The notes under the pieces are model-generated. The model was not told the origin of the DNA. It made no database searches and saw only the letters and a list, made by a program, of their open reading frames with translations. 64,000 nucleotides of DNA from Syntrophaceae bacterium UBA2280. Lineage in GTDB: Bacteria; Desulfobacterota; Syntrophia; Syntrophales; Smithellaceae. Below, one piece after another: positions 52,369 to 61,519 of the stretch (positions are counted from its first letter, which is position 1; each line of letters opens with the position of its first letter). A program made the translations under genes and the position numbers. The stretch spans positions 1,055 to 65,054 of the forward strand of contig DDWS01000068.1 of assembly GCA_002347685.1 (NCBI GenBank), in the 5' to 3' direction.

Positions 52369-54069
52369 ATGTTTTTGCCGACCACCAACGAAGAATTCAA
52401 AAAACGGGGATGGACAAAGCCTGACATCATTTTGGTGACGGGCGACGCCTATATCGACAGTCCGCACATCGGCGTGGCCGTGATCGGCCGCGTTCTGGCA
52501 GATGCGGGCTACCGCGTGGGCATCATCGCCCAGCCGGATATGAAAAGCGGTCAGGATATCCGCCGCCTGGGCGAACCGGGCCTTTTCTGGGGCATAACCG
52601 GTGGATGCATGGATTCCATGGTGGCCAATTATACGGCAACGAAAAAAAAGCGGCGCGAAGATGATCTGACACCCGGCGGGAAAAACAACCGCCGTCCCGA
52701 CCGGGCCGTCATCGCCTACGCGAACCTCATCCGACAGTACTTTAAAAACACCAGACCGCTGGTTTTAGGCGGTGTGGAAGCCGGCATGCGACGTGTTGCG
52801 CATTACGATTTCTGGTCGGACACAGTTCGCCGTTCGATCCTTTTTGACGCGCGCGCCGATATTCTGGCCTATGGCATGGCGGAAACGGCGATCATCGAAA
52901 TCGCATCCAGGCTTTCAGCAGGCAAAGATATCCGGAATATTCGAGGTACCTGCACGATCGAGAGTGAACCGCCGGAAGGCTATTTGAAGCTGCCTGCGTT
53001 TGAAAAGGTCGCCGCCGACAAAAAAGCGTTTGCCGAGATGTTTGAGATTTTTCACGCCGAAAACGATCCGGTAACGGCAAGAGGTCTATACCAGATGCAT
53101 GGCAACCGCTGCCTGGTTCATCATCCGCCGTCACCGCATCTGACCGTCGCAGGACTCGACGCGATTTATGCGCTTCCCTTTTTACGTCGCGTTCATCCTT
53201 ATTACGCCGTGCAGGGCTGCGTTCGCGCGATGGATACGATTTCATTTTCGCTCACCACGCATCGCGGCTGTTTCGGTGAATGCCTTTTTTGTTCCATTGC
53301 ATTGCATGAAGGACGTACGATTATCAGCCGCAGCGAGGCATCCATTCTGGCCGAAGCCGGAAGGATAGCAAAGCTTCCTGAGTTCAAAGGCTACCTCGTG
53401 GATGTCGGCGGCGCAACCGCCAACATGTATGGCATCGACTGCGCGCGCAAGAAGACTCACGGTGCCTGCACCGACAGAGGCTGCCTGTATCCGCAGGTCT
53501 GTCCGTCATTGAGAGTGGATCACACGAGGCAGATTCGCCTGCATAAAATGCTGCGGGACATATCGGGCGTGAAGAAGGTGTTTGTCGCCTCCGGCATTCG
53601 TCACGATCTGGTTTTGGCCGATCAAAAACACGGCGCGGCCTATCTGCGGGAGCTGATCAAACACGGCATCTCCGGCCAGTTAAAGATTGCGCCCGAGCAC
53701 GCATCTCCCGGTGTATTGAAACGGATGGGCAAGCCGCAGGCAAAAACGCTGATCGATTTTAAGAGCCTTTTTGATCATATCAATGATCAGGAAGGGAAAA
53801 AACAGTTCCTGACCTATTATTTCATCGCCGCGCATCCGGGATGCACACAAGAGGACATGCAGGCATTGAAAATCTTTGCGACGCGCGAACTGCATACCAC
53901 CCCGCAGCAGGTGCAGATCTTCACACCGCTTCCCTCCACCCAATCCGCGCTCATGTACTGGACGGGAACTGACCCGTCAGGCGGCAAAAAGATATTTGTC
54001 GAAAAAGATCCGGTGAAAAAACAAAGGCAGAAAGACATTGCCACCGCGGGCAGAAAACAAAAGCGTTAA
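52369..54069 (+). CDS. YgiQ-family radical SAM protein
   Basis: A 566-residue radical SAM enzyme of the YgiQ (UPF0313) family. The N-terminal part is cobalamin-domain-like (about 1-200, DIILVTGDAYIDSPHIGVAVIGRVL). The [4Fe-4S]-SAM motif is RGCFGECLFCSI near residues 300-311, and a second cysteine set (GACTDRGCLYPQVCPSL) follows about 60 residues later. The C-terminal GQLKIAPEHASPGVLKRMGKP is a family signature. The C-terminus is basic (KKQRQKD, GRKQKR). The reaction is not known for this family. Confidence 0.92.
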   Translation: MFLPTTNEEFKKRGWTKPDIILVTGDAYIDSPHIGVAVIGRVLADAGYRVGIIAQPDMKSGQDIRRLGEPGLFWGITGGCMDSMVANYTATKKKRREDDLTPGGKNNRRPDRAVIAYANLIRQYFKNTRPLVLGGVEAGMRRVAHYDFWSDTVRRSILFDARADILAYGMAETAIIEIASRLSAGKDIRNIRGTCTIESEPPEGYLKLPAFEKVAADKKAFAEMFEIFHAENDPVTARGLYQMHGNRCLVHHPPSPHLTVAGLDAIYALPFLRRVHPYYAVQGCVRAMDTISFSLTTHRGCFGECLFCSIALHEGRTIISRSEASILAEAGRIAKLPEFKGYLVDVGGATANMYGIDCARKKTHGACTDRGCLYPQVCPSLRVDHTRQIRLHKMLRDISGVKKVFVASGIRHDLVLADQKHGAAYLRELIKHGISGQLKIAPEHASPGVLKRMGKPQAKTLIDFKSLFDHINDQEGKKQFLTYYFIAAHPGCTQEDMQALKIFATRELHTTPQQVQIFTPLPSTQSALMYWTGTDPSGGKKIFVEKDPVKKQRQKDIATAGRKQKR

Positions 54070-54147
54070 AAGAGGACATAGACTAAAACCGGGGAATCCA
54101 TCCCCATGATCGTGTAAACCTGAAATTTCTGTTCCGACTCCCTTCGT

Positions 54148-57100
54148 TCAGTCAGACAGGGCTTCGCGAATTTTTTGTGACAGGTCGTCCAGGCGGTAGG
54201 GTTTCTGCAGGAAAGTACGGGCACCCTTTTCCATGATGGCCTGGGCTTTGCCGTTGAGGCTGTAACCACTCGACAGAATCACCCGGACGGATGGATTGAC
54301 CGCTTTAAGCGCGTCAAACGTGTCGGAGCCACTCATGCCCGGCATGATCATATCCACAATAACCAGATCGATATCCGCATGCTTTCGGGTGTAAACGGCC
54401 ACCGCTTCGTCGCCGCTTGTGGCGGTGAGGACGGTATAACCCAGTTCTTCGAGCAGTCGGCCGGTCACTTCGGTAATGACCGTTTCGTCATCCACAAGCA
54501 GGATGGTCTCCCGGCCGCCTGTCAACACCCGCTCTGAAGGCTCTTCGCAGACGACGGTATTAGAGGTGGCAGGCAGGTAGAGGTTGAAGGTTGTTCCCTG
54601 GCCCTTTTCGCTATAGACGTTGATGGTGCCGCCGTGACCCTTGATAATTCCGTAGGCGGAAGCCAGCCCCAGCCCGGTCCCGCGGCCCATTTCCTTGGTG
54701 GTGAAAAAAGGATCAAATATCCTCTGTTTGATGTTTGCGTCCATGCCGACGCCGGTGTCGGTTACGGATATTTTAACGTAACGGCCGGGCATTAAATCGT
54801 AGGTTTTCGCAAGGGCAATATCAAAAACCACATTTTCCGTTTCCAGATAAAGGGAGCCGCCACCGGGCATGGCCTGCCAGGCATTGACAAACAGGTTCAG
54901 CATGACCTGCTCGAGCTGGCCGCGGTCCGCCTCCACGATCCAGATATTTTCCGCGTACTTTTCGAAAATGAGGATTTCCTTTCGGGTCCTGCCGAAAAGG
55001 CCGACAGCCTTGCCGACTAAATCGTTGAGATTGACCGGTACGACTTCATAACGGCCGGCGCGGGCAAACCCCAGTAATTGTTTGGTGACATTCGCGCCGC
55101 TTTGGACCAGCGTCTGGATCGCCGTCAGCTGACCGTAATACGGGTGTGTTGCGTCCACCTCCAGCAGCATCAGCGACGTGTAGCCCTGGATGCCCATCAG
55201 CAAATTATTGAAGTCGTGCGCGATGCCGCCGGCCAGCGTTCCGATGGCTTCCATCTTCTGGGCCTGATAGAGCTGTCCGGTCAGCTTTTTGTGTTCCTCT
55301 TCCATCCGGAAACGATCGGACACATCGCGGGAAATCCCGCGGAAACCGGTCGGGTTTCCCTGCGCATCGCGGATGAGGGAGGCGGACATTTCCATGTGAC
55401 CGATGCTGTTGTCGCGACGGAACATTTCGCAGTCCAAAACCCGCGCGGGTTTTCCGGATCGGTAGACTTCGTTGAACGCCGCATTTATCCTTCCGGCCAC
55501 TTCCGGGGTCGTATACTGGCTGTGATTCGTGCCGATAATATCCTCACGTTTGTGGCCTGTCCAGCTGAAAGGTTTATTGAGAAACGTAATATTGCCTTTC
55601 AGATCCGACTCGAAATAATCGTCATCAATGTTTTCGATAATGGACCGGTAGCGCTCTTCGCTCTCCCGCAGGGCGTTTTCCGCACGCTTTTGTTCGGTAA
55701 TGTCGGTCAAAAAACTGATCACTGCGGGTTTCCCCTGGAAAATGATCTCCGTTGCGTTCACGCTTAAGTGGACCACGGAGCTGTCCGGCTTGATGGCGCG
55801 TGCTTCGTAAGAGGCGGCATTCGGATTTCCCTTTTTCCTGGCCTTGAGATATTTTTTGCCCAGGCCGATGTCATCCGGGTGAAGGTAAATATCCGCCTTT
55901 TTGCCGATGACGTTTTCATCAGGCCTGCCGATGGTATTCATCAGCCGCGAGTTGACGTACAAATACTGGCCTGTTTCGATGTCGGTAATAATGATTCCGT
56001 CGCTGGTGTTTTCCAGGGCGGTCCGGTAGAGCACCTCGCTTTCGCGCAGGCGCTCTCCATCCTTACGGCGCGAGGTGATGTCCATGACCATGGAGCGGGT
56101 CATGACGAAGCGGCCCTGATCGTCTGTCACCGCCGAAGCCGTGACCAGGACGGGAATATTTGAGGCGTCATTGCTCAGCATGGTGTATTCCACGTTGCGC
56201 ACGATGCCCTGCTCCTTTAAGCGGGCAAAAGCACTCAAAAAGGTTTCACGGCTGGATTCCGCCAAAATCCGCGTGTAGGGCTGGCCGATCAGTTCTTCAC
56301 GGGTATAACCCAGCCAGGAAAGCTCCGTATCGTTTATGCGTACGATGTTTCCGTCGGCATCCAGCGAGTGATACCCGCAGGGGGCGTTATGATACAGGTC
56401 ATGGATTTCGCGCGCCGAAGCGACCAGGTCTTCTTCGATCTGGCGCCTTTTTTGAGCCGTGAGACTTTCACTGCGATACCGCATCAAGCCATAGCCAATG
56501 GCGGCAAAAACCAAAAGCAGGATCATGCTCAGCAAAAGAATGTGATTCCTGCTGCCTTTGAGTATGGCAAACAGGAAATCTTCGGATGTGGATACCAGGA
56601 TCGACCAATGGGTGTCGCCGACACGCACGGGCAGATAAACGGCATGTCTTCTCGAGCCGTCTTGATGTCCGGCTGCGGTAAAATCCCTATAGGTGGCGAT
56701 ACCGTCTTTCCCCTGGATCATTTCCCCGAGCATGGCGAGGTATTCAGGAGCGTTCCGATGGGCTTCAAACGCGGAGCGCCCCTGATGACCGGTGACAGAG
56801 CAGTAGATGATGGTTCCCTGCTCGCTGATGAGCTGGGCATAGCGATACTTGTCAGTATGAAGGTCGGCCAGATAGGTTTTCGCCAGATCGTCAAAAGAAA
56901 CAAGAAAACCGACCGTTCCATCGAAGGTTTCTCCCCGGTAAACCGGTACGTGAATGGCGATCGCGTCATAACTCTGGACGGCCTTGAAAATGTCGCTGAT
57001 CACCGGCCGGCGGGTCTGGAGGACTTTCTGCATATGGGGTTGGGCGGAGATGTCCGAGCCGACCGTGCCCGGAACATCCGGCCAGGAAAAGATAATCTTT

Positions 57101-57411
57101 CCCCGTGCGTCCACGCGCGACACGCCCCGGACGTGGTTTCCCGTGATTGTCTGAAAAGAGGTAAGAAGGTTTTTTCCATTCCGGTCCAAACGGATGATGT
57201 GTTCGTCTGCGGCCAGGTAACTCAATGTGTTGAGCTTGTGATCAAAATCGTTTTCAATGCCTTTGGCGGCCAGGCGCGCGTAAACGGTCTGTCGGTTGTT
57301 CAATTCCTGTACGGCATGCTTTTTGATTTCTGTGTAGATGGAGAAAATGAAAGCCCCGCAGACCATCAGGCAGATACTCAGGAAAACGAACTGTCTTTTG
57401 TAGGACATCAT
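54148..57411 (-). CDS. Membrane hybrid histidine kinase with three PAS domains and receiver
   Basis: Two-component sensor of 1087 residues. TM1 (about 5-25), a large periplasmic dCache-like sensor (about 30-285), TM2 (about 292-312), then three PAS domains (roughly 335-460, 460-580 and 590-710), a HisKA domain with the phospho-acceptor His in GGIAHDFNN, an HATPase with DTGVGM and GLGLASAYG, and a C-terminal receiver with the phospho-Asp in DLVIVDMIMPGMSG. No HPt domain or output partner is encoded nearby. ATG 57411 (next to ATG 57408) follows AAGGAAGG at a good distance; an in-frame TTG 18 bases upstream is less likely. The ligand is unknown. Confidence 0.92.
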   Translation of the reverse strand: MMSYKRQFVFLSICLMVCGAFIFSIYTEIKKHAVQELNNRQTVYARLAAKGIENDFDHKLNTLSYLAADEHIIRLDRNGKNLLTSFQTITGNHVRGVSRVDARGKIIFSWPDVPGTVGSDISAQPHMQKVLQTRRPVISDIFKAVQSYDAIAIHVPVYRGETFDGTVGFLVSFDDLAKTYLADLHTDKYRYAQLISEQGTIIYCSVTGHQGRSAFEAHRNAPEYLAMLGEMIQGKDGIATYRDFTAAGHQDGSRRHAVYLPVRVGDTHWSILVSTSEDFLFAILKGSRNHILLLSMILLLVFAAIGYGLMRYRSESLTAQKRRQIEEDLVASAREIHDLYHNAPCGYHSLDADGNIVRINDTELSWLGYTREELIGQPYTRILAESSRETFLSAFARLKEQGIVRNVEYTMLSNDASNIPVLVTASAVTDDQGRFVMTRSMVMDITSRRKDGERLRESEVLYRTALENTSDGIIITDIETGQYLYVNSRLMNTIGRPDENVIGKKADIYLHPDDIGLGKKYLKARKKGNPNAASYEARAIKPDSSVVHLSVNATEIIFQGKPAVISFLTDITEQKRAENALRESEERYRSIIENIDDDYFESDLKGNITFLNKPFSWTGHKREDIIGTNHSQYTTPEVAGRINAAFNEVYRSGKPARVLDCEMFRRDNSIGHMEMSASLIRDAQGNPTGFRGISRDVSDRFRMEEEHKKLTGQLYQAQKMEAIGTLAGGIAHDFNNLLMGIQGYTSLMLLEVDATHPYYGQLTAIQTLVQSGANVTKQLLGFARAGRYEVVPVNLNDLVGKAVGLFGRTRKEILIFEKYAENIWIVEADRGQLEQVMLNLFVNAWQAMPGGGSLYLETENVVFDIALAKTYDLMPGRYVKISVTDTGVGMDANIKQRIFDPFFTTKEMGRGTGLGLASAYGIIKGHGGTINVYSEKGQGTTFNLYLPATSNTVVCEEPSERVLTGGRETILLVDDETVITEVTGRLLEELGYTVLTATSGDEAVAVYTRKHADIDLVIVDMIMPGMSGSDTFDALKAVNPSVRVILSSGYSLNGKAQAIMEKGARTFLQKPYRLDDLSQKIREALSD

Positions 57412-57480
57412 GTCGGCGCCTTCCTTCAAGTGCCTGTGAAATCGAACGGTCCGGTCTTCACTTTCAGGCAGTATAAGGAG

Positions 57481-57507
57481 AATAACCGGTTAAGTCAACC
57501 AGTTATT
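57481..57507. promoter_or_regulatory. Inverted repeat in the divergent sensor kinase / ketosynthase promoter region
   Basis: AATAACCGGTT (57481-57491) and AACCAGTTATT (57497-57507) are inverted copies with one mismatch and a 5-base spacer. It lies 70 bases before the sensor kinase start and about 155 before the ketosynthase start. A TTGACT (57588-57593) with a weak -10 lies between it and the ketosynthase gene. It is a plausible operator for one or both divergent units. Confidence 0.4.
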
Positions 57508-57662
57508 GTCTGCCGGCTGCGTTCGGCGGGCGGGGTTTCGTCGTGCGTATGCGGGTGCGACAAGAAACCCTACCCTTGAATAATGATTTGACTTTTCGGC
57601 CTCTCCATTTTAAGTTTTAAAAGTTTTTAAAAAGCGGCAACGTCGTGCCGGAAACGGAAAGT

Positions 57663-58913
57663 ATGCAAAAGCAGAAACGAATTGTTATTACAGGCCTGGG
57701 AACAAAAAACGCGATTGGCGCGGATGCCGTGCAATTTGCCGACGCTCTGCGTGCCGGTGTCTGCGGCATTGAGCCGATTGATTTGTTTGATACGTCCGAA
57801 TTCCGCACACATAAAGGCGGTCAGATCAGGAACTTTGTCGCCCGTCAGTCGATTCCGGAAGAATATTCAATAAAAAGAATGTCGCGGGCCGATCAGCTTT
57901 CCTTTGCGGCCACCCTCGAAGCGCTTACCGACGCAGGGCTCTATCCTCTGACGGAAAATCTCGGTGACGAAACGGGTGTTGCCATCGGCGGCGGCTCCGG
58001 CGGCCTTCTGGAGGCGGAAAGCTTTTATACGGAGCTGATGAGCAGAGGTTTCGACCGGGCGAGGTTTTCTCAACTGTCGAGTATCTATTGCGCGTCGTCC
58101 GCCGACCGGATCGCTTCGAATCTGGGTCTTTTCGGTCCTAAAACCACGTTTATGACCGCCTGTTCGGCCGGCGCCACCGCGCTGGGGTATGCCAGGGACA
58201 TGATTTTGAGCGGACAGGCGAAAATGATGATCGCAGGCGGTGTGGAACCGATGTGCCGGATTACCTATGCCGCGTTTAACGCGCTTAAATCCGTGGAGGA
58301 GGACGTCTGCCGGCCGTTTGACAAAAACCGCGCCGGGCTTTCGCTGGGCGAGGCGGCGGCCATCGTCGTCATGGAGCCTTTGGAGGCGGCGCTTGAGCGG
58401 GGCGCGAAAATTTACGGCGAAATCCTGGGTTACGGTGTGACCTGTGATGCATTTCACATGACCGCGCCCGATGAAAAAGCCTCCGGCGCCGTGCGGTCCA
58501 TGCAGGCGGCGCTCAAAGACAGCGGTCTTTCCACGGAAGATATTGATTACATCAACGCGCATGGAACCGCCACGCCGGTCAATGACGTAACGGAAACCAG
58601 AGCCATCAAGGCGCTCTTCGGAAAGCGGGCCTATTCCATACCCGTCAGTTCAACAAAATCCATGCACGCCCACACCCTGGGCGCGGCAGGCGCGCTCGAA
58701 GGCATTGTCTGTCTTCTGGCTTTGACGCACGGATTTATTCCGCCGACCATCCATTCACAGGAGCGCGATGACGAATGCGATCTCGATTATGTGACCCAGG
58801 GCACCCGAAACAAAGAGTTGCGCGTGGTGCTTTCCAATTCTTTTGCCTTCGGCGGCAACAACACCACGCTGATTTTCGGGCGGTATGAGGGGCCGGGGGC
58901 AGTCCATGGTTAA
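57663..58913 (+). CDS. Beta-ketoacyl-ACP synthase, catalytic (KS-alpha / FabF-like)
   Basis: Condensing enzyme of 416 residues that extends an acyl chain on acyl carrier protein. The triad is complete: Cys167 in MTACSAGAT, His in NAHGTATPVND (about 304) and His in SMHAHTLGAAGA (about 340). FabF-like features are GLGTKNAIGADA at the start and SNSFAFGGNN at the end. It overlaps the next ketosynthase by 8 bases, a gene pairing typical of KS/chain-length-factor partners in aryl-polyene and type II polyketide loci. ATG 57663 is chosen; GTG 57645 would add six residues. It is the first gene of a plus-strand cluster reaching the right edge. Confidence 0.9.
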   Translation: MQKQKRIVITGLGTKNAIGADAVQFADALRAGVCGIEPIDLFDTSEFRTHKGGQIRNFVARQSIPEEYSIKRMSRADQLSFAATLEALTDAGLYPLTENLGDETGVAIGGGSGGLLEAESFYTELMSRGFDRARFSQLSSIYCASSADRIASNLGLFGPKTTFMTACSAGATALGYARDMILSGQAKMMIAGGVEPMCRITYAAFNALKSVEEDVCRPFDKNRAGLSLGEAAAIVVMEPLEAALERGAKIYGEILGYGVTCDAFHMTAPDEKASGAVRSMQAALKDSGLSTEDIDYINAHGTATPVNDVTETRAIKALFGKRAYSIPVSSTKSMHAHTLGAAGALEGIVCLLALTHGFIPPTIHSQERDDECDLDYVTQGTRNKELRVVLSNSFAFGGNNTTLIFGRYEGPGAVHG

Positions 58914-60162
58914 TCATCAGGAAAGACCGGACACGGAGCGTATTGTGATCACAGGCCTGGGCATGGTGACGCCGCTGGGTGTAGGTAACGAAGAATTTTC
59001 CCGCAGGCTCTTTGCGGGCGATTGCGCCATTGACGTCGTGCAGGCGTTTGATACCGGCGCACTGACATCGCATCTGGGTGCGGAGGTGAGAAATTTCGCT
59101 CCGCGCGATCATATTTCCGTCAAGAATCTGCGGCGCATGGACAGGATCTCGCTCATGACGGCCGCTTCCGCGCGACTCGCGCTCGATGACGCGAATCTGG
59201 CCGTGACGGAAGAAAACCGCGACCGCGTCGGCATGGTGCTGGGAACGGCGTTCGGAGCGACGGATGTCACGGCGCAGTTTGCCGGCACGCTGCTTTCCGA
59301 AGGCCCGTCTTCGGTCAATCCGATCCTGGTGCCTAATACGGTGATGAACGCGCCTGCGGGGCACACGTCCATCGAGCTGGGATTTCGAGGCGTCAACACC
59401 ACCGTCACGCATTTTGCCGTGTCGGCGGAAACCGCCATCGCCTATGGAGTCTCTGAAATCCGGCGTGGCGCGGCGGATGTGATCCTGACCGGCGGTGCGG
59501 ATATTCTATCCAAATTCTATTATGAGTCCCTGTCGAAGTTTCGCGGCTTGTCTCGCGGCAACGGGCAAGGGGAAGGGGAAGGGGCCCGTCCTTTTGACGA
59601 GGCGAGAAACGGCTATGTGGCGGGGGAGGGATGCGGCATTCTTTGTCTGGAGAGCCTTGCTTCCGCGCGCGGGCGCGGTGCGAATGTTTACTGTGAAATC
59701 AGCGGCGCGGGTCTGGGATCATCTCCTGCCCCGCCTACCGACTGGCCGCAAAGCACGGAGGGTATTTGCCGCGCATTTAACCGGGCATCGGTAAACGCGG
59801 GCGTGAGTTTCGGGAAAATCTCGGCGATTATGGCGTCGGCCAACGGCAGCCGGATACTGGATCGGACAGAAGCCTGCGCCTATGAAGCGCTTTTTACCGC
59901 CTGTGATCCAAAGCCGCCCGTCACGTCAATCAAAGGTGCGATCGGTGAGAGTTTTTCCGGTGGCGGGATTCGGGCTTGCGCTTTGGCTTTGTCTGTGAAA
60001 AGAAACCTTTTGCCTCCGACCGTCGGACTTCTGCGGCCCGAGTCAAGTCTGCCCTTTGTGACGGGCGGGCCGTCAGCCGTTTCGATGAATCACGCGGTGC
60101 TCGCCGGTATTTCTTTTGGCGGAACTTATGCGTACCTGATGATGAGTCGTTGTGAAAGCTGA
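58906..60162 (+). CDS. Ketosynthase-like protein lacking the catalytic triad (KS-beta / chain-length-factor type)
   Basis: A 418-residue ketosynthase-fold protein. Aligned by eye with its neighbour, the catalytic Cys is Ala171 (VTHFAVSAET), the first His is replaced in ASANGSRILDRTEA (Asn for His) and the second in KGAIGESFSGGG (Glu for His). The core fold signals remain: GLGMVTPLGVG, LTGGAD, FDEARNGYVAGEG and the C-terminal GISFGGTYA. Such catalytically dead partners control chain length in KS heterodimers. The start ATG 58906 lies within the last codons of the KS-alpha gene, so equal amounts of both proteins are likely. Confidence 0.85.
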   Translation: MVNHQERPDTERIVITGLGMVTPLGVGNEEFSRRLFAGDCAIDVVQAFDTGALTSHLGAEVRNFAPRDHISVKNLRRMDRISLMTAASARLALDDANLAVTEENRDRVGMVLGTAFGATDVTAQFAGTLLSEGPSSVNPILVPNTVMNAPAGHTSIELGFRGVNTTVTHFAVSAETAIAYGVSEIRRGAADVILTGGADILSKFYYESLSKFRGLSRGNGQGEGEGARPFDEARNGYVAGEGCGILCLESLASARGRGANVYCEISGAGLGSSPAPPTDWPQSTEGICRAFNRASVNAGVSFGKISAIMASANGSRILDRTEACAYEALFTACDPKPPVTSIKGAIGESFSGGGIRACALALSVKRNLLPPTVGLLRPESSLPFVTGGPSAVSMNHAVLAGISFGGTYAYLMMSRCES

Positions 60163-60256
60163 TCCGCGAAAAAAAATATACGTGCACGATTCAATCGTCC
60201 ATTCGGCGGCTGGATAAATGACGCATAACCAAATAAAAATAATAAAATGAGGACGT

Positions 60257-61486
60257 ATGAAATTTTTATTGATCTATCCGAAGTGGGAAAAGCTGGACCG
60301 TCAGACACGTTTCACGCTGCCGCCGCACGGACCGGTCGTGATGGCCGCCGCGCTGCCTGAAGATGTGGACGTGACGTTTATCGATGAAAACGTCGAACCG
60401 ATCGACTTTAACGCGGAGGTGGATTTCGTCGGTATTTCGATGATGCTCACCGCACAGGTCAAACGCGGCTGGGAAATCGCGGATACGTTTCGCGCCCGGG
60501 GCGTGAAAGTCATGTGCGGCGGGATCGCCACCATGTTGCACGCCCAGGAATGCCAGATACACGCCGACGCTGTTTTTCTGGGAGAGGCCGAAGGCCGGAT
60601 GGAGCAGGTTTTTGCCGATTTGAAACAAAACCGTCTTTTGCCGGTTTATGACTACATGCATCAATTTCCCCCGATTGAATCCGTGGGCACGGCACGCCGC
60701 GGGATCTTAAACCGCGAGATGTACAATTATCGCGGCGTGCAAATGGTCGATCTGGTGCACGCCTCGCGCGGATGCCGGTTTAACTGCTATCCGTGCGCGG
60801 TGAGATTCCTGGGCGGTCGTCAGTTTCGTCCGCGTCCCTATGACAAGGTTATTGAAGAACTGGGGAATATCGACAACAGCCGCCTGTTCATTGTGGACAA
60901 TTCGCTCGCGCAGGACAAGGACTGGGAAATGGGGCTGTTCAAGGAGATGATTCCGCTCAAGAAGAAATGGTGCTCCCATCCGATTGAGGACGACGATAAA
61001 GTGCTGGATCTGGCCGCGCAGGCCGGCGCCTGGTTTGTCTATCAGGCGATTTTTGATTCATCCGATTTTATCCGGGACCGGGTCAAACGTTATCACGACT
61101 TCGGCATCGCGGTGGAAGGCAGCATCCTGCTGGGCCTGGATTACCATACCGAAGACTACATCAAGCGGTGGATGGATTTCCTGCTGGAGATCGAGTTGGA
61201 TATGGCCGAATTCACGATCCTGACGCCTTTTCGGCACACACGCACCTTTGACGATTTGCAAGGCGAAGGCCGGATCATTTCGTACGACTGGAACGACTAC
61301 ACCTGCGGGAAGGTGGTGTTTCAGCCGAAACTCATGACGCCCGAAAAGCTTCAGGAGATGTATTACTACTGCTGGGACCGGTTCTATGAAGAAGAGCCGC
61401 AGAATTACAAAATGTTCAAGATGCTCAAAAATGTGATGGATAAGGAAAAACGCGACGGCACATACAAGCCGCGCGAGCGTTCGTAG
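60257..61486 (+). CDS. B12-binding-domain radical SAM enzyme
   Basis: A 409-residue protein with an N-terminal cobalamin-binding Rossmann fold (about 1-140, MKFLLIYPKWEKLDR, then FVGISMMLTAQVKRGWEIA and VMCGG), without the classical DxHxxG motif as is usual for this class. The radical SAM motif is SRGCRFNCYPCA (CX3CX2C, near 173-184). The C-terminal third has VEGSILLGLDYHTEDYIKRWMDFL. Relatives methylate unactivated carbons or remodel lipids and polyketides (class B methylases, hopanoid methylases, enzymes in ladderane loci). It lies between a ketosynthase pair and an ammonia-lyase, so it probably tailors the same product. Confidence 0.88.
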   Translation: MKFLLIYPKWEKLDRQTRFTLPPHGPVVMAAALPEDVDVTFIDENVEPIDFNAEVDFVGISMMLTAQVKRGWEIADTFRARGVKVMCGGIATMLHAQECQIHADAVFLGEAEGRMEQVFADLKQNRLLPVYDYMHQFPPIESVGTARRGILNREMYNYRGVQMVDLVHASRGCRFNCYPCAVRFLGGRQFRPRPYDKVIEELGNIDNSRLFIVDNSLAQDKDWEMGLFKEMIPLKKKWCSHPIEDDDKVLDLAAQAGAWFVYQAIFDSSDFIRDRVKRYHDFGIAVEGSILLGLDYHTEDYIKRWMDFLLEIELDMAEFTILTPFRHTRTFDDLQGEGRIISYDWNDYTCGKVVFQPKLMTPEKLQEMYYYCWDRFYEEEPQNYKMFKMLKNVMDKEKRDGTYKPRERS

Positions 61487-61519
61487 CCCGGACGCGATTG
61501 AAAGGAGATCAGAGGCGCT

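Noticed and set aside
57663..60162. Ketosynthase pair as ordinary fatty acid synthase FabF genes
   Set aside because: Two overlapping ketosynthases, one without catalytic residues, and no fabD, fabG or acpP next to them do not fit the housekeeping locus.
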